A DNA stretch of 64,000 nucleotides from Diabrotica undecimpunctata (Eukaryota; Arthropoda; Insecta; Coleoptera; Chrysomelidae). The position numbers and the translations under genes are program-made. Shown piece by piece: positions 1 through 11,680 of the stretch. The stretch is from positions 8,168,185 through 8,232,184 of the forward strand of contig NC_092810.1 in NCBI RefSeq assembly GCF_040954645.1, in the 5' to 3' direction. Every line of letters starts with the position of its first letter. The first letter of the stretch is position 1. Under the pieces are notes generated by a model that made no database searches, was not told the DNA's origin, and saw only the letters and a program-made list of their open reading frames with translations.

Positions 1-837
1 ATGTCATTTCTCAAGATAAGTGCCGGTTTGCCGGAATTCAGCCACGTTTATAGTTTTAGACGACAAATTTTTATCACACCACCACCTTCCTCAATACCTG
101 AATCCATATTAATAAATTATGATAACACCAACTATAGGATTTTTTTGTCACAAGATTCCTTGGTATGTTTTTCATGTAAAAGGCAAGGCCATACTGCAGC
201 AAATTGCAAAACAACCCAAGAATCAGTTTCCGAAAATTATAACCAAACTCCTCACTCCCAAACATCTTCGCAATCTACACCTACCCAAATACTTCCAACT
301 AACCCCTCAAAAACTCCAACCGTACAACCAATCATCAATATAGATACAGCCCAGTGTACACAAAATAGCTCAAAACGCAGTTTGGAAGAAATAATCACAC
401 CTCCTCCAGCGCAAGATGCTGATTCAGAAAACCCAAGTATAGACCCGTTTGTTAAACCAAATGATGCTCCATCCAAAAAACCAAAAAAAAGCAAGGAAAA
501 GACACCAACTCACATATTCATGGAACCGGCAAAGGCATTCATCTCAGAGCAAAACCCTCCATTTATTCTTGATTTTAATCAAATTTCCGATCTATTTGAA
601 AATGTTTATGGTGCACAGGATCCAGTCAGCGTCATAAAAAACTACACTAACGATTTAGAAGCTTTAGTGAAAATGCTAACAGCAATATACCCTTACTTCA
701 AACAAAGATCCATTAAATCTAGATGTACAAAAATAAGAAAAAAACTACTGATACATTTACAGATGACCTACTCGGATAGTGAGACATCAGAGACTGAAAG
801 TGAGTTATCTCAGGGATCGAGTCATAAACTTCTGTAA
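1..837 (+). CDS. LINE ORF1 (gag-like nucleic-acid-binding protein), 5' partial
   Basis: ORF1 proteins of I-type LINEs bind the element RNA and form the retrotransposition particle. One CCHC zinc knuckle is visible (C56, C59, H64, C69, spacing C-x2-C-x4-H-x4-C). It is followed by a long Ser/Thr/Pro/Asn-rich linker and a basic stretch (PSKKPKKSKEK, about residue 155) that could be a nuclear localisation signal. The reading frame is open to the window edge, so the ATG at base 1 is probably internal. ORF1 proteins of this group usually have more zinc knuckles and are longer. The stop (835-837) lies within the start of the ORF2 frame. Confidence 0.8.
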   Translation: MSFLKISAGLPEFSHVYSFRRQIFITPPPSSIPESILINYDNTNYRIFLSQDSLVCFSCKRQGHTAANCKTTQESVSENYNQTPHSQTSSQSTPTQILPTNPSKTPTVQPIINIDTAQCTQNSSKRSLEEIITPPPAQDADSENPSIDPFVKPNDAPSKKPKKSKEKTPTHIFMEPAKAFISEQNPPFILDFNQISDLFENVYGAQDPVSVIKNYTNDLEALVKMLTAIYPYFKQRSIKSRCTKIRKKLLIHLQMTYSDSETSETESELSQGSSHKLL

Positions 838-3800
838 CAATCCCAAGTATCAGTTTTTATTTATTATACACGGGCTTCTCTTCAATTTTGCAATGGAACA
901 TTAACGGTTTTTACAATAATCTTCTGATGCTCCAAATAATTCTGGGTAGATACAATCCAGACATAATTTGTCTTCAGGAAACTAACTTCAAAAATGAAAA
1001 AATACAAGCTTTAAAACAATTTAAAAGTTACTGCAAAAATCGAACTAGCCAAGAAAAAGCCAGCGGCGGAGTAGCTATCTTTGTAAAAAAGTCAATTGAA
1101 ACCACTGAAATTTCTCTCCAAACTAATCTAGAAGCAATTTGCATTAAACTTAACTCAAGTCCAAATATTCACGTTTGTAACTTATACCTACCTTCATCAA
1201 CACAAGTCGACTCAGAAGCATTAACTGAACTGTTACAACAAATTCCCCAACCCAGACTTATTTTGGGCGATTTTAATGCCCACAACTTTTTATGGGGCTC
1301 TTCTACTATAAATACTACGGGAAGACTGCTAGAAGAGATATTTGAACAGTCCAACCTTTCAGTCTTAAACGACGGCAGGCCCACTAGATTCAATATACAG
1401 AACGGTGAATCTTCATGTATAGACCTTACGATATGCGAACCAGGTCTGACCCCACAGCTCACCTGGGATAGGCTCGACTTTTTATACAATAGTGATCACT
1501 ATCCACTTTTTATTTATAATAACAAAAACCAAGGTGGACAGACATTTACTCCAAAATTGAATTTAAAAAATCCTAACTGGAATCTTTTTTCCAATTTAAT
1601 CGAAAGCAGTATGACCACATTTAAAAGTACCCCAAATATAGAAGAGACACTAGAGAACCTTGTTACCATTATCACAAAAGCAGCAGAAAAAGCAATAGGA
1701 AAGACCACATGCATAAAACAACGCAACCCTGTCCCATGGTGGAATCACGAATGCAAAACAGCGGTTGAATCTAGCAAAAGAGCTTTTAACCAATACAAGC
1801 GCTACAAAACTGTTGAGAATAAAATTGAATACAGAAAACAACGTGCTATAGCCAAAAAGACAATTAGAAATGCTAAACGCCAGTCATGGACTCAATATGT
1901 ATCAACGTTAAATGCAAACACTCCCATGACTGAAGTATGGAACAAAGTCCGAAGAATATCCGGATTAAATAGCAATCAGAATATTAAAAGCCACGAAATA
2001 AATGGAAAGGCAGTTACTAGTAATACTGAGATTGTCAAAATCCTTGCTAACACATACAAAAACCGATCCAGTAATAATAATTATAAAAAATCTTTTATTA
2101 ATTACAAACAGCAAGAAGAAAATAAGGAAATGAGCATTATACCTAACACAGGTGAACCGTTAAATTTACCCATTTCTCAATTAGAGTATACAGAAGCATT
2201 ATCAAATCTCAAAGAAACTAGCGCTGGTCCCGACGATATTCCTAGTATTTTTATCAAACACCTTCCAGATAGCGCTCACCAACAACTTCTAAATATGTTT
2301 AATATTATTTGGCTACAGCACAAATTTCCAGAAAAATGGCATGAATCCACTGTTATACCTATACAAAAACCTAATAGTATTAAAACAAGTTCCGAGTCAT
2401 ACCGACCGATATCTTTAACATGCGCCATGTGTAAGTTACTAGAAAAAATTATTAATAATAGACTAAGATGGCACCTGGAGAGACAAGATTTAATTATTCC
2501 AGAACAAAGTGGTTTTAGAGAGCAAAGGTCAACCATAGATAATATCATAGATTTAGAAAGTGACATTTCTGAAGCATTCGCACTAAGAAATAAATGTCTA
2601 GCGGTTTTCTTTGACATATCAAGAGCTTTCGATACAGCCTGGAACGATTATATAATAAAAAAATTATATAGTTGGAACATCCAAGGTCACTGTTTTTTCT
2701 TTATTAAAAACTTTCTTCAAAATAGAGCTTTCAGAGTTAGGACAAACAACACAACATCAGATATAATGTATCCAGAAAATGGCATTCCTCAAGGCTCGGT
2801 TATAAGTCCTACGCTCTTTATAGTGGCAATCAATGATATTCTCAAAAATCTAAAATCGCCTATAAAAGCACGCGTCTACGCGGATGATCTTGTAGTTTTT
2901 TGCAAAGGTAAAAATATACAAAATATATTTTGTCACACACAGAACTTTATACAACACTTAGAACTCTGGTCACAAAAAACAGGTTTCTGTTTTTCCACTG
3001 AAAAAACTCGTTTCATCCTGTTTTCTAAGAAAAATATCACGAACACCCCCAACCTAAGACTATGTGATGAGAACCTAAAACGTGTAACGTCAATAAAATT
3101 CTTGGGCATGACATTCGAAGAAACTCTAAGCTGGAAACTTCATATAACAAATTTGATCTTATCTTGTCACAAGCGATTAAATCTTCTAAAAACTCTGGCC
3201 AATAAAGAATGGGGTGCGGATCGCCAAACACTTTTAATGTTATACAGAACATTAATCAGATCAAAATTAGATTATGGATCTACTGTGTATTCTACAGCCA
3301 CTAAGACACTGCTAAAAAAACTTGACAGTCTTCACAACCTATCTTTACGTATAATAACTGGAGCTTTTCGCACAACACCAATCGAAAGTATTTATTGTGA
3401 AGTTGGTGAACCGTCCTTAGAAGACAGAAGACTTTATCTAAGTGTAGCATGCGCCGCAAAAATCAGGTCTAACCCAAAAAACCCTACTATTCACAATTTT
3501 TTTACAGAAAAATTCCCAAATCTCTTCATAAATAAGCCAAGAACTGCCAAACCTTTCTACGCAAAGATTAGAAGCTATTTAAATCAATTAAACTACACGT
3601 TCCCAGAATGCTTTTCCTTCCAATCGTCCTCAATTCCTCCATGGCAAATAAAGAACCCTCAGTGCCTAACCCGCCTCATTTCTTTCGACAAACATTCAAC
3701 AAACCCACAGTTAATCAAATCTGCGTTCAACGATATGCTTCACAACTACAAGGATTATACACATATATACACAGACGCATCTAAATCAAATGAAGGTACT

Positions 3801-4552
3801 GGTGCTGCAGTCATAACCCCAACATCGACAAATAAATATAAACTCCCTTCAGAGTACTCCATTTACTCTGCTGAACTATATGCTCTATACCAGGCCACCA
3901 TTGCTGTCAACACATCCAATAATACCAATTATATTATACTCACAGACTCTCTAAGTTCCGTACAGTCAATCCAATATATCTATCCAAGTAATCCTTTAGT
4001 CATCAAGATAAAAGAAGAAATCCACACCGCCCAACTGAATGGAAAAAACATTATATTATTCTGGATACCATCCCATATTGGAATCCCAGGAAATGAACAG
4101 GCAGACAATGCTGCAAAAGAAGTGATAGTGCGGAGTGTACTAAAACTTTTACGAGTGCGGACGTGAAAGCGGCGGTTAAATATAAAGTGCGATATATGTG
4201 GGAAGAAAAGTGGAAAGTGTCATCAGCCAAGCTACGCGATGTTAAAAAATCGATAAAACCCTGGCCCACATTACCAACAAGTCGGAGAGACCAGGTAATA
4301 TTAACGCGACTCCGACTGGGTCATACGCGATTAACTAATAGCTACGTGTTCTCCAACAAACAAGAACCAAGATGTGACAACTGTGATGAAAAATTAACAA
4401 CCAAACATATATTAGAGAAATGCCCAGCACTAACGCCAAAGCGCATGTTGTACAATGTACCAAACAAACTTAGTGATATTTTAGGTCTACAGTTCAATAT
4501 TTCAAACATAAAAAGTTTCTTAAGCTCAATTAACGTTTTAAATGCTATCTAA
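828..4552 (+). pseudogene. LINE ORF2: APE endonuclease, reverse transcriptase, RNase H; one frameshift
   Basis: This polyprotein nicks target DNA, reverse-transcribes the element RNA and removes it. In order: endonuclease (QWNING at the start, LQET, GDFNAHN near residue 127, SDHYPL near 205); reverse transcriptase (SYRPISLT, GFREQRST, DISRAFD, GIPQGSVISP, YADD at 2877-2888); RNase H (YTDAS, AELYAL, LTDSLS, GNEQAD, so all four acidic positions are present). A frameshift near 4110-4160 moves the C-terminus to another frame, where a CCHC motif follows (C-x2-C-x7-H-x4-C, CDNCDEK...HILEKC). The frame opens at 828 with no in-frame ATG until 927, which lies inside the endonuclease. Otherwise the frame is intact, so the copy is fairly young. 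Confidence 0.88.
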
Positions 4553-4653
4553 ACTAACATTATAAATGTAATACAAATTATTGTTCACTATCATTGTTTC
4601 GCTAATAGCCAATTTGGCTGATGCGATTTTGTTAATAAAAAAAAAAAAAAAAA

Positions 4654-5490
4654 GTCTGAAAATTCGTCTCATTCATTAATTCATCTTTGCTTCATTAGAA
4701 GCAACGGTGATTTTTTTAAGATATTAAACCATAAAGGATTTTAAATGCAGTAGTTTTCTCTTGCTTTCTGCATCCTGATGCCTCTATTATTGGTTGTTTC
4801 GCCTGATTGATTTATCCACTCAAGGGTAACAGAATGCCCCTACTTCAATCGTATATTTAAAGGGTACCATTTATACCGATGGTTATTCCAGCGATTTCAA
4901 CAGATCTGCTACTCACACTTAGTTTAGTCTGCAGACAAATGCAGTTATCTGGTGTTTGGCATAAGTGAGCGTTGGGTGTCTTATGGGGACCGGTTATCAA
5001 ATACCATCTCCCGGGTAAGACGCTCAATGTGGCCGTTCTGATAAAAGGTACTACCTCTATACTTCATATTATAATATTAGAAAGATATAATAACTTAAGT
5101 TCCTTAAGATACAAAAGATGCTTAACTCGGTTCATTACTGCTCTTCGAATATAATACTATCATCCTGCATATAATTTCATTTGATAACCATAACATAATT
5201 AGTTTTTTTTCTACTCTCTTACTAGTAAATTGTATATTACCTACTATTTGAATGCTAAGTAAATACATCAAAACAGATACTACTGACACGTAATGAATAG
5301 CACGTAATAAAAAAAATTACGATTCAGTTTTATAAAAATGTGTAATATCACATAAGCCTTGTAAGTCAGTTGGTCGAGTTACCATGGAAACGAATTAACA
5401 GACATTATTTTGACAGATTAAAAATTATTAATATGTCAGTGTAAATAAAGTGGTAATTTAAATACAGATAAATAAAATAAGTTCATCGAA
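4654..5490. other. No gene seen; AT-rich flank
   Basis: Sequence between the LINE poly-A tail and the Crypton-like gene. Short ORFs here show no recognisable motif. I see no clear repeat or terminal inverted repeat. Confidence 0.5.
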
Positions 5491-5527
5491 TAGTGAAGAT
5501 GAATTTAGTAGCACACCACCCAATATT

Positions 5528-6557
5528 ATGCAGTTAGCTGCGAACACTACCGAGAACCTATTACCAGAAAAATCTAGAGGAAGATATGAAAAGGTATATC
5601 AGCAATTTATGGATTGGCGTACAACAAATAATATAAATTAATTTTCTGAAAACGTACTCTTGGCTTATTTTGGAGAAATCGCTAAGAAATTTAAACCATC
5701 CTCATTATGGGCAAAATATTCTATACTAAGAAGTTTTATAACTTTGAAAAATAATGTTAATATTGAAAATTACTCGAAATTGGGAGCTTATCTAAAAAGG
5801 CAATCAGAAGGTTTTAGAAACAAAAAATCTAAAATTTTACATCCAACTTTTTTTAAATGGAGCTCCTGATGTACCATACTTATTAATAAAGGTATGTTGT
5901 TTAAAAGTATAACATAAATGTGCCTACTTATAATACTTTTATTTTAAGATTATTGCAATTATTGAAATATGTGGAGCTTATAGGAAACAAGAGTTAAAAA
6001 ATCTTAAAATTTGTGACATTGATGATTTAAGTACCATGTTATTGGTTAAAATTCCTGATACGAAAACCAAAATATGTAGATCTTTCGTTATTTCCGGAAA
6101 TTTCTATAAACTCTGCAAACTTTTTTTTAATTTCAATTTTTCATTAAATCAATTTTTTCTTAATTATCAAAGAGGTAAATGTACGAAACATGTGGTAGGA
6201 TTAAACAAAATAGGCGGTGTTCCTAAACAAATAGCCGAATATTTAAAGTTACCAGATCGCAAAATGTACACAGGTCACTGTTTAAGACGAACTTCTGCCA
6301 CTATTTTGGTAGATGCCGGTGGTGATTTAATGGCTCTTAAACGACATGGCGGATGGAAATCTTCAACAACGGCCGAAGGATATGTCGATGAGTCCATAAA
6401 TAATAAGACGTCAACACCCAATAGAATTATAAATTGAATTGAAAGTAATTTACAGACCTTTACATATACTGAAAATACCAATGTTCAAAAAGAACACACC
6501 GGACAGTTTACGTCATCTCACCATTCACCACGTATGATTGAACAACCGCCAAACTAG
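5528..6557 (+). pseudogene. Crypton-like tyrosine recombinase gene, one intron, disabled
   Basis: Tyrosine recombinases cut and rejoin DNA through a tyrosine intermediate; Crypton-type copies are common in insect genomes. The N-terminal SAM-like core-binding part is at about 5560-5870 (ENVLLAYF, SLWAKYSILRS, YLKRQSEGF). The catalytic part is at 5949-6437 (KNLKICDIDD, then GHCLRRTSA with H-x2-R, LKRHGGWKS, and GYVDES holding the likely Tyr). An intron with GT-AG ends fits at 5892-5948 (aag/gtatgt...ttttaag/att, phase 0) and joins the frame exactly. Damage: an in-frame TAA at 5639-5641, a +1 shift in a T run at 5849-5856, and a TGA at 6435-6437, after which the same frame runs on to a TAG at 6555-6557. 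The start is uncertain; an upstream exon is possible. Confidence 0.75.
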
Positions 6558-6724
6558 GATAAGGGTATAGTTATAAATAATTGCAAAAATTTTACAATTA
6601 ATTATTATAAATAAATGTTTAATTTAAATTGTTCCCGAATTTTGTTAAATAAATAAAAGTTACTTGTTATACTTTTTATTTTTATAAATGAAAATAATCG
6701 TAGAAAAAGTATAGTGCACAACTT

Positions 6725-6925
6725 GAGTTGTAAGCTTATTCTTCTTCTTGGCTCTGGCTCTTGGCTCTTGGATCATGGCTATTCTGATCTTAGATTCTGC
6801 TGCTCTGAATAGTTCTGAATAGTTCAATTGATTTGCAGCTTATTACATGCTTGTAAAAATACTGCGCTCGCCGCTACACGGCTCGCGTGCAACTTTTTTA
6901 CCCGTATGTAATAAGCTTACAACTC
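6725..6925. repeat. Nested inverted repeat, possible small fold-back element
   Basis: A perfect 16-bp inverted repeat pairs 6725-6740 (gagttgtaagcttatt) with 6910-6925. Inside it, a second 12-bp perfect inverted repeat pairs 6837-6848 (agcttattacat) with 6906-6917, so the right arm is shared by two alternative partners. The interior is GC-richer than its surroundings (gcgctcgccgc). No target-site duplication was found, so element status is an inference. Confidence 0.5.
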
Positions 6926-6978
6926 TCGTTATGTAATATACTAATAACGGTGAGGTTTGGTCTCTCTGCTAGAACATA

Positions 6979-6984
6979 CACACG

Positions 6985-7015
<31 letters not shown>

Positions 7016-7020
7016 ATACA
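6979..7020. repeat. (CA)n microsatellite
   Basis: An almost pure run of CA dinucleotides, with single interruptions near 6983, 7009 and 7016. Confidence 0.9.
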
Positions 7021-7195
7021 TAATCCTCTAACGGGTAGCTAGTCCGGGCAAACCCTGAGTCACTGGCTCGCCTGATGGACACACACATGAAGAAGAAGCA
7101 CATCAAGAGGGTTAAAGACAAAAGCAAGATAAAAAAGGGAGAAAGGTAAATCTACGCCACCCCTTACATAAAATCGCATAATCGCATAGGTGATA

Positions 7196-7680
7196 CCGCG
7201 CGGATAATTCTTGATTTATAGAAGCGGATGGGGATTGCGGTTCTGGAGTTTTCAAAATCAATTTTGTAACCTGTATGAAGATGGTGTTGACCTAAAAATG
7301 AAATTGAGTTGGAATTGCGAGGAGAAATGGAATGTTCATAAATTATATTTTGGATCCTTTTATTTGTTTGGCCTATATAGGATCGGGGGCAGTTTGCATA
7401 AAGAATTTCATAAACTCCGTGTTTTTTATTTGGAATGTTGTTTTTGATTGATCGGACAAGAGATTAAAGTTTTTGTTGGGGGGTAAATATTGTCTTTCTT
7501 TCTCTTGATTTAAGAATTTTGTCGATTTTTTCAGTGACACCTTTGATGTAAGGAAAAAAAGCTTTCGTATGATAAAGAGTCTGAGTCTTTGGTTTAAGAT
7601 TGAATGGGAGATTGACGAAATTTTCACGGTAACCTTTTTGGATGAGGGCTTGTTTTAAACTAGAGAGCTCAGCAGATCTG
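7196..7680 (-). pseudogene. Penelope-like element: C-terminal GIY-YIG endonuclease region
   Basis: Reading the minus strand from 7680 down gives a Penelope pattern: LKQALIQKGY, then YIKGVTEKIDKILKS, then HGVYEILYANCPRSYIGQTN, then LGQHHLHTGYKIDF and IRFYKSRIIR. HGVYEI...SYIGQT is the GIY-YIG core that supplies the nuclease of these retroelements. One in-frame stop lies just before the nuclease domain (QQKL-stop-SLVRS, near 7475). The reverse transcriptase part is missing. Two other Penelope copies lie at 16.2 and 40.5 kb on the other strand. Confidence 0.8.
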
Positions 7681-7699
7681 CTTGCATCTCTAGGTCTAT

Positions 7700-7795
7700 T
7701 CTTCTTCTTACTGTGATCCTATCCTTTCCGGATATTGACGATCAGCACAGCTATCCTAACTTTACTTGCAGCTATTAGGAATAGTCCGGTTGTAG
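7700..7795 (-). pseudogene. LINE family A: 3'-terminal scrap
   Basis: The minus strand reads LFLIAASKVRIAVLIVNIR and then a stop and an agaagaagaa tail. This matches the C-terminal signature of the better copies at 27.7 and 45-47 kb (LFRAAANKV-IAVM--NLR). Only the last about 30 codons remain. Confidence 0.6.
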
Positions 7796-8365
<570 letters not shown>

Positions 8366-8369
8366 AATA

Positions 8370-8537
8370 TGCCTGTTTCTATTGATGTTTTTTGCTTTAT
8401 TTCTTCATTCCTTGACGTTCAGAATGAACGTCAAAAAGACAAAATTTATAAGAATATCGAAAACTCAAAAAATAATAAAAATCTTCTAATAAAAGGAACC
8501 AATGTAGAACGAATGGACAAATATGCATATCTTTAAA
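8370..8537 (+). pseudogene. LINE reverse transcriptase fragment (family F)
   Basis: The plus strand reads [16 protein letters not shown] in one frame and [17 protein letters not shown] in the next. Together these match the region just after the YADD motif of RTE-type reverse transcriptases, where the pattern is [12 protein letters not shown]...YLG. One frameshift lies near 8480 and a stop truncates the YLG box. About 55 codons remain. Confidence 0.6.
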
Positions 8538-9307
8538 CAGTGTGACATTAATAACAATAATATTTTATTGTGTTATAGTTTGTTAAACAACTAAAACTTT
8601 ACTTGTTTTTTTAAACATATTGTAATACTACTTAAGAAAAATGTTAACGATCGTTTTGTTTTCCGTGAATTCTTTTAGAGCTGCAACTAAAATGTATACC
8701 TTTTAGTTTCGTTTTTTCTTATTTTTGCGTCGTACATTAGAATCCAGCGTTCCACGAACTGAAAGCAAATTGTGAAAATAAGATTACACGAAATCTTTGG
8801 GATGCGGTAACAAGATAATGGATCAGTCATGCCTTTCGCTGGTGAACATCAGTTAACAACCTTAACTCTGTTAAGGTGTATTATATATCCAAGTCTCAAG
8901 GCGGCAAGTGTTGTCTTTTTGCGTTTCAGATTATGGCACAAAAGCCGTAACATGAGTGTGATAGTTAGATTAAGTTTAAAATTTAACATAGACCAGTCAA
9001 AATACATTATTGTTGCGTAAATTGGATTTATAAATAATCGCATTGGAAATATCGCAATTTGTTTTTAACACATTGACTGCCACCATAAGAGTGTTAGATA
9101 AGTCCCCCAGATGCCAAAGTGGAAAATGCTTACAAAACAATATTTTATTCATTTAAATGGTTAATAACACAAAGTAAGTTTACTTTCTTATAAATTTTTT
9201 TGAAAAAATAATAGCAAGATTCCTACTGGCACTGCGGTGAGAAACATATTACACACGTATGTGCCACTAATAGTAAAATCATAGTATTACCGGTGATCGT
9301 GAACAAC
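8538..9307. other. No gene seen
   Basis: AT-rich; the short ORFs look like chance. The part next to 9308 is probably the 3' UTR of the minus-strand piggyBac remnant. Confidence 0.4.
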
Positions 9308-9450
9308 TTAATGCTTTTTAGTGAAACATGTCACACAATAAAAATTTCCGCAAACATTACAAACAAGATTGGGTTACTTTTGAGCTTCTTTACTGCCTTT
9401 TGTTGCAACTTTTTGAGTATAACATTGGTGACAACGTTTTCTCGTCTTCC
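9308..9450 (-). pseudogene. piggyBac transposase: C-terminal cysteine-rich domain scrap
   Basis: The minus strand reads KRCHQCYTQKVATKGSK, a stop, then VCNVCGNFYCVTCFTKKH and a stop. The C-x2-C...C-x2-C...C-x2-C...H pattern is the RING-like cysteine-rich tail that many piggyBac transposases use to bind their terminal repeats. The catalytic part is absent. One in-frame stop separates the two Cys pairs. Confidence 0.6.
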
Positions 9451-9519
9451 TATTGTTTTATTATTCCTTATAGTTTTGGCGCCAACTGTAACAAGCATAT
9501 TCTTCTTCTTCTTTAAGTT

Positions 9520-10310
9520 CCATCTTCTATCGAAGGTTGGAAATCATCATGGCTATGAGGACTCTGTTGAGTGCCGCTTTAAAAAGTTCTGCACTACTGC
9601 ATTCAAACCATTCCCTTAAGTTCTTAAGCCAGGATATTCTTCGTCTTCCCACATTTCGCTTTTCTCGTATATTTTGCATAATAAGTTGTAATAATGCGTA
9701 TTTTTGCCCTCTCATCACATGTCATAAGTACTCAAGTTTTCGTCTTTTGATAGTTAATATTATTTCCGCCTCATTTCCTATCCTTTTAGTTACTTCCACG
9801 TTTGACATTCTTTGAATCCATGATATTCGTAGGATTCGTCTGTAACACCAAAATTTAAAGGCGGCCAACTTATTCAGATGGACTTGTTTTAGTGTCCACG
9901 CTTCCAAGCCATAAAGAAGAGTAGAAAACACGTAACATCGAAGCATTCTGTTCTAACCTTATATCCCGACAACAAAGAAACTTTTTCAGTTTAATAAATG
10001 ATGCACGTGCTATTTCAATGCGTGTCCTAATTTCTTTGGTTTGGTCTACATCTGATGTTATCCATGTTCGTAAGTATTTCTAGTTATTAACACTCTCAAT
10101 TGCAGTATCTCAATAGTCAATTGGATATTTGCATGTGCAGATTTAGTCATGATCATGCATTTAGTTTTCTTTAAATTTATCTTCAGTCCGTACTCATGAC
10201 AGCGTTATTAGTACAGACATTAAGGCATTGCATTACGTTCTGTAAATCATTGTTGTTATCCGTCATTATTACTGTATTTTCTGCAAAACGTAAGTTATTA
10301 ACTCTCTAGT
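9520..10310 (-). pseudogene. LINE family A: C-terminal reverse transcriptase half
   Basis: Minus-strand blocks in order: FAENTVIM (a decayed FADDT box near 10280), then LRCYVFSTLLYGLEAWTL, FWCYRRILRISW, LQLIMQNIREKRNVGRRRISWL, and the end AMMISNLR. The order matches the better copy at 27.7-29.7 kb. The upstream part (9950-10280) has many stops; the last 420 bp are better kept, with a frame change near 9720. Confidence 0.75.
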
Positions 10311-10799
10311 CGTAAGTAAGTCGTAAGACCACTCTACTCTCATTTCAAGAGAACCAGGTAAGGTTAAACGAGCTGGGCCCGTATACACCTCTTTTGGCCT
10401 TACACCACCAATAGTAGTGTCGGTGTCTCGGCACGTACCCGCCTGGAGATTTAAGAGTGGTAGAGGAGAGATCCTCGGCGGCGACCTGTCTACGTGCCAG
10501 GTGGAAATTCCTCTGCCTGCGTCACCTATCCGCCCGTGGGAGGATACGAGCGGATAGGTGACGCAGGTAACGGATAGGTGAGGTAATCGCAACACAGGTA
10601 CTACGGGGGAGGTGGAGCCCCGCGATGCATATGCAACGCGCCACCTTCATTTTGGTGTCGGACTCGTAAGGGCAGTGGAGGCGCTAACGGTCGTATGCCG
10701 AAAGGCCAGGTAGACCAGGGTCCTGCCAGTTTTCATAATTGAAGGGCACAAAGCAACGCTATGCTATTTTGACGACACGGGTCTCCTCCATTATGTTTA
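10311..10799. other. GC-rich block of unknown origin
   Basis: A GC-rich island of about 480 bp in AT-rich DNA, lying between two minus-strand LINE remnants. It contains the 18-bp perfect hairpin at 10516-10567. A minus-strand ORF of 108 codons (10269-10595) shows no known domain. It could be the 5' UTR or promoter of a LINE, or part of a SINE; I do not recognise it. Confidence 0.5.
10516..10567. repeat. Perfect 18-bp hairpin
   Basis: Arm 10516-10533 (cctgcgtcacctatccgc) is the exact reverse complement of 10550-10567, with a 16-nt loop. A third partial copy (cggataggtga) follows at 10571-10581. Confidence 0.85.
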
Positions 10800-11680
10800 T
10801 GTGGTTATTCCATTCTTTTTTTCTATTTTTCTTATCTCTACCATTTACAGTAGCCTTTGCGTTGTAGCTGTGTCGGGTCTTGTTTCTGAGCCATATGTTA
10901 TTGTTGGTTTTACATTGGCTTTACAAATTCTTGACTTCATCTCAGTGTTAATGTGTCTGTTTCGCCATATAGTGGTATTAAGGTATCCTGCCAGTCTATT
11001 TGCCTTTTGTACTTAATCTCTCACTTATTTGTCCAGGTCTCCATAGCTAGAAAGTGTAATTCCCAGGTATTTTATTTCCATTACTTGTCCAATCCTGATG
11101 CCATCAATTTCCATTTTACATTTGGTTGGTTCTTTGCTGACTACTATTGTTTTAATTTTCTGAGATGAGATTGTTATATTAAATTATTTTGCTCTTATGT
11201 TAAATCTGTGGACCAGTCTTTCCAGACTATCTTCGTCTTGGGCTATCAATATTGCGTCATCTGCGTAACAGAGTATTTTAGTTTCTTTGTTTCCCATTTT
11301 GTATCCTCTTCCTTTGTTAGCGGTTTTGATGACTTCATCCATGATCAAATTGAAGAGCATGAGGCTCAATGAATTCCCTTGTCTTATTCCGCTGCCTATT
11401 TCTATAGGTTCTGTAAGTTGCCCATCTATTTTAACTTCCATTTTGTTGTTTTGGTAGATATTATCGATAGTTTTTATAATATTTAGGGAAATTTCTCTAT
11501 TATACAGAAGATGTATTACATCTTTGGGTCTTACTCTGTCAAACGCTTTCTTTAGGTCAATCAGACACAGAAATGCTGGTCTATTATACTCAGTAATTTG
11601 CTTTGTAACGAATATTGCATCTGTACATGATCTTCTACTACGAAAACCCTGCCTTTCAATAAAATTTATCACTTTTATTG
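10800..11680 (-). pseudogene. LINE family B: reverse transcriptase fragment
   Basis: The minus strand reads GFRSRRSCTDAIF, LIDLKKAFDRV, GIRQGNSLSLMLFN, and the catalytic CYADDAILIA (near 11260). After a stop it continues IKYLGITLSSYG, AGYLNTTIW and ITYGSETRPDT. The order and motifs match the family B copies at 21.6 and 48.7 kb. The endonuclease is missing (5' truncation near 11680), and the 3' end is cut near 10800 where it meets the GC-rich block. Three or more stops are present. Confidence 0.8.

Larger units (their letters stand above)
1..4653 (+). mobile_element. I-clade non-LTR retrotransposon (LINE), nearly complete
   Basis: The element has ORF1 with a zinc knuckle, then ORF2 with an apurinic-type endonuclease, reverse transcriptase, RNase H and a C-terminal CCHC motif, then a short 3' UTR and a run of 17 A (4637-4653). 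RNase H next to an APE endonuclease fits the I group rather than Jockey or CR1. The 5' end lies outside the window, so its target-site duplication cannot be checked. The 3' UTR (4553-4636) holds a short imperfect inverted repeat around 4600-4620 (gctaatagcc/ggctgatgc). Confidence 0.9.
6558..7195. other. Intergenic: inverted repeats and a CA repeat
   Basis: Holds poly-A-signal-like AATAAA stretches near 6610-6660, the inverted-repeat structure at 6725-6925 and a CA microsatellite at 6979-7020. No coding signal was seen. Confidence 0.5.

Noticed and set aside
10269..10595. 108-codon minus-strand ORF in the GC-rich block
   Set aside because: No motif, and it runs through the perfect hairpin. 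Likely open only because of GC content.
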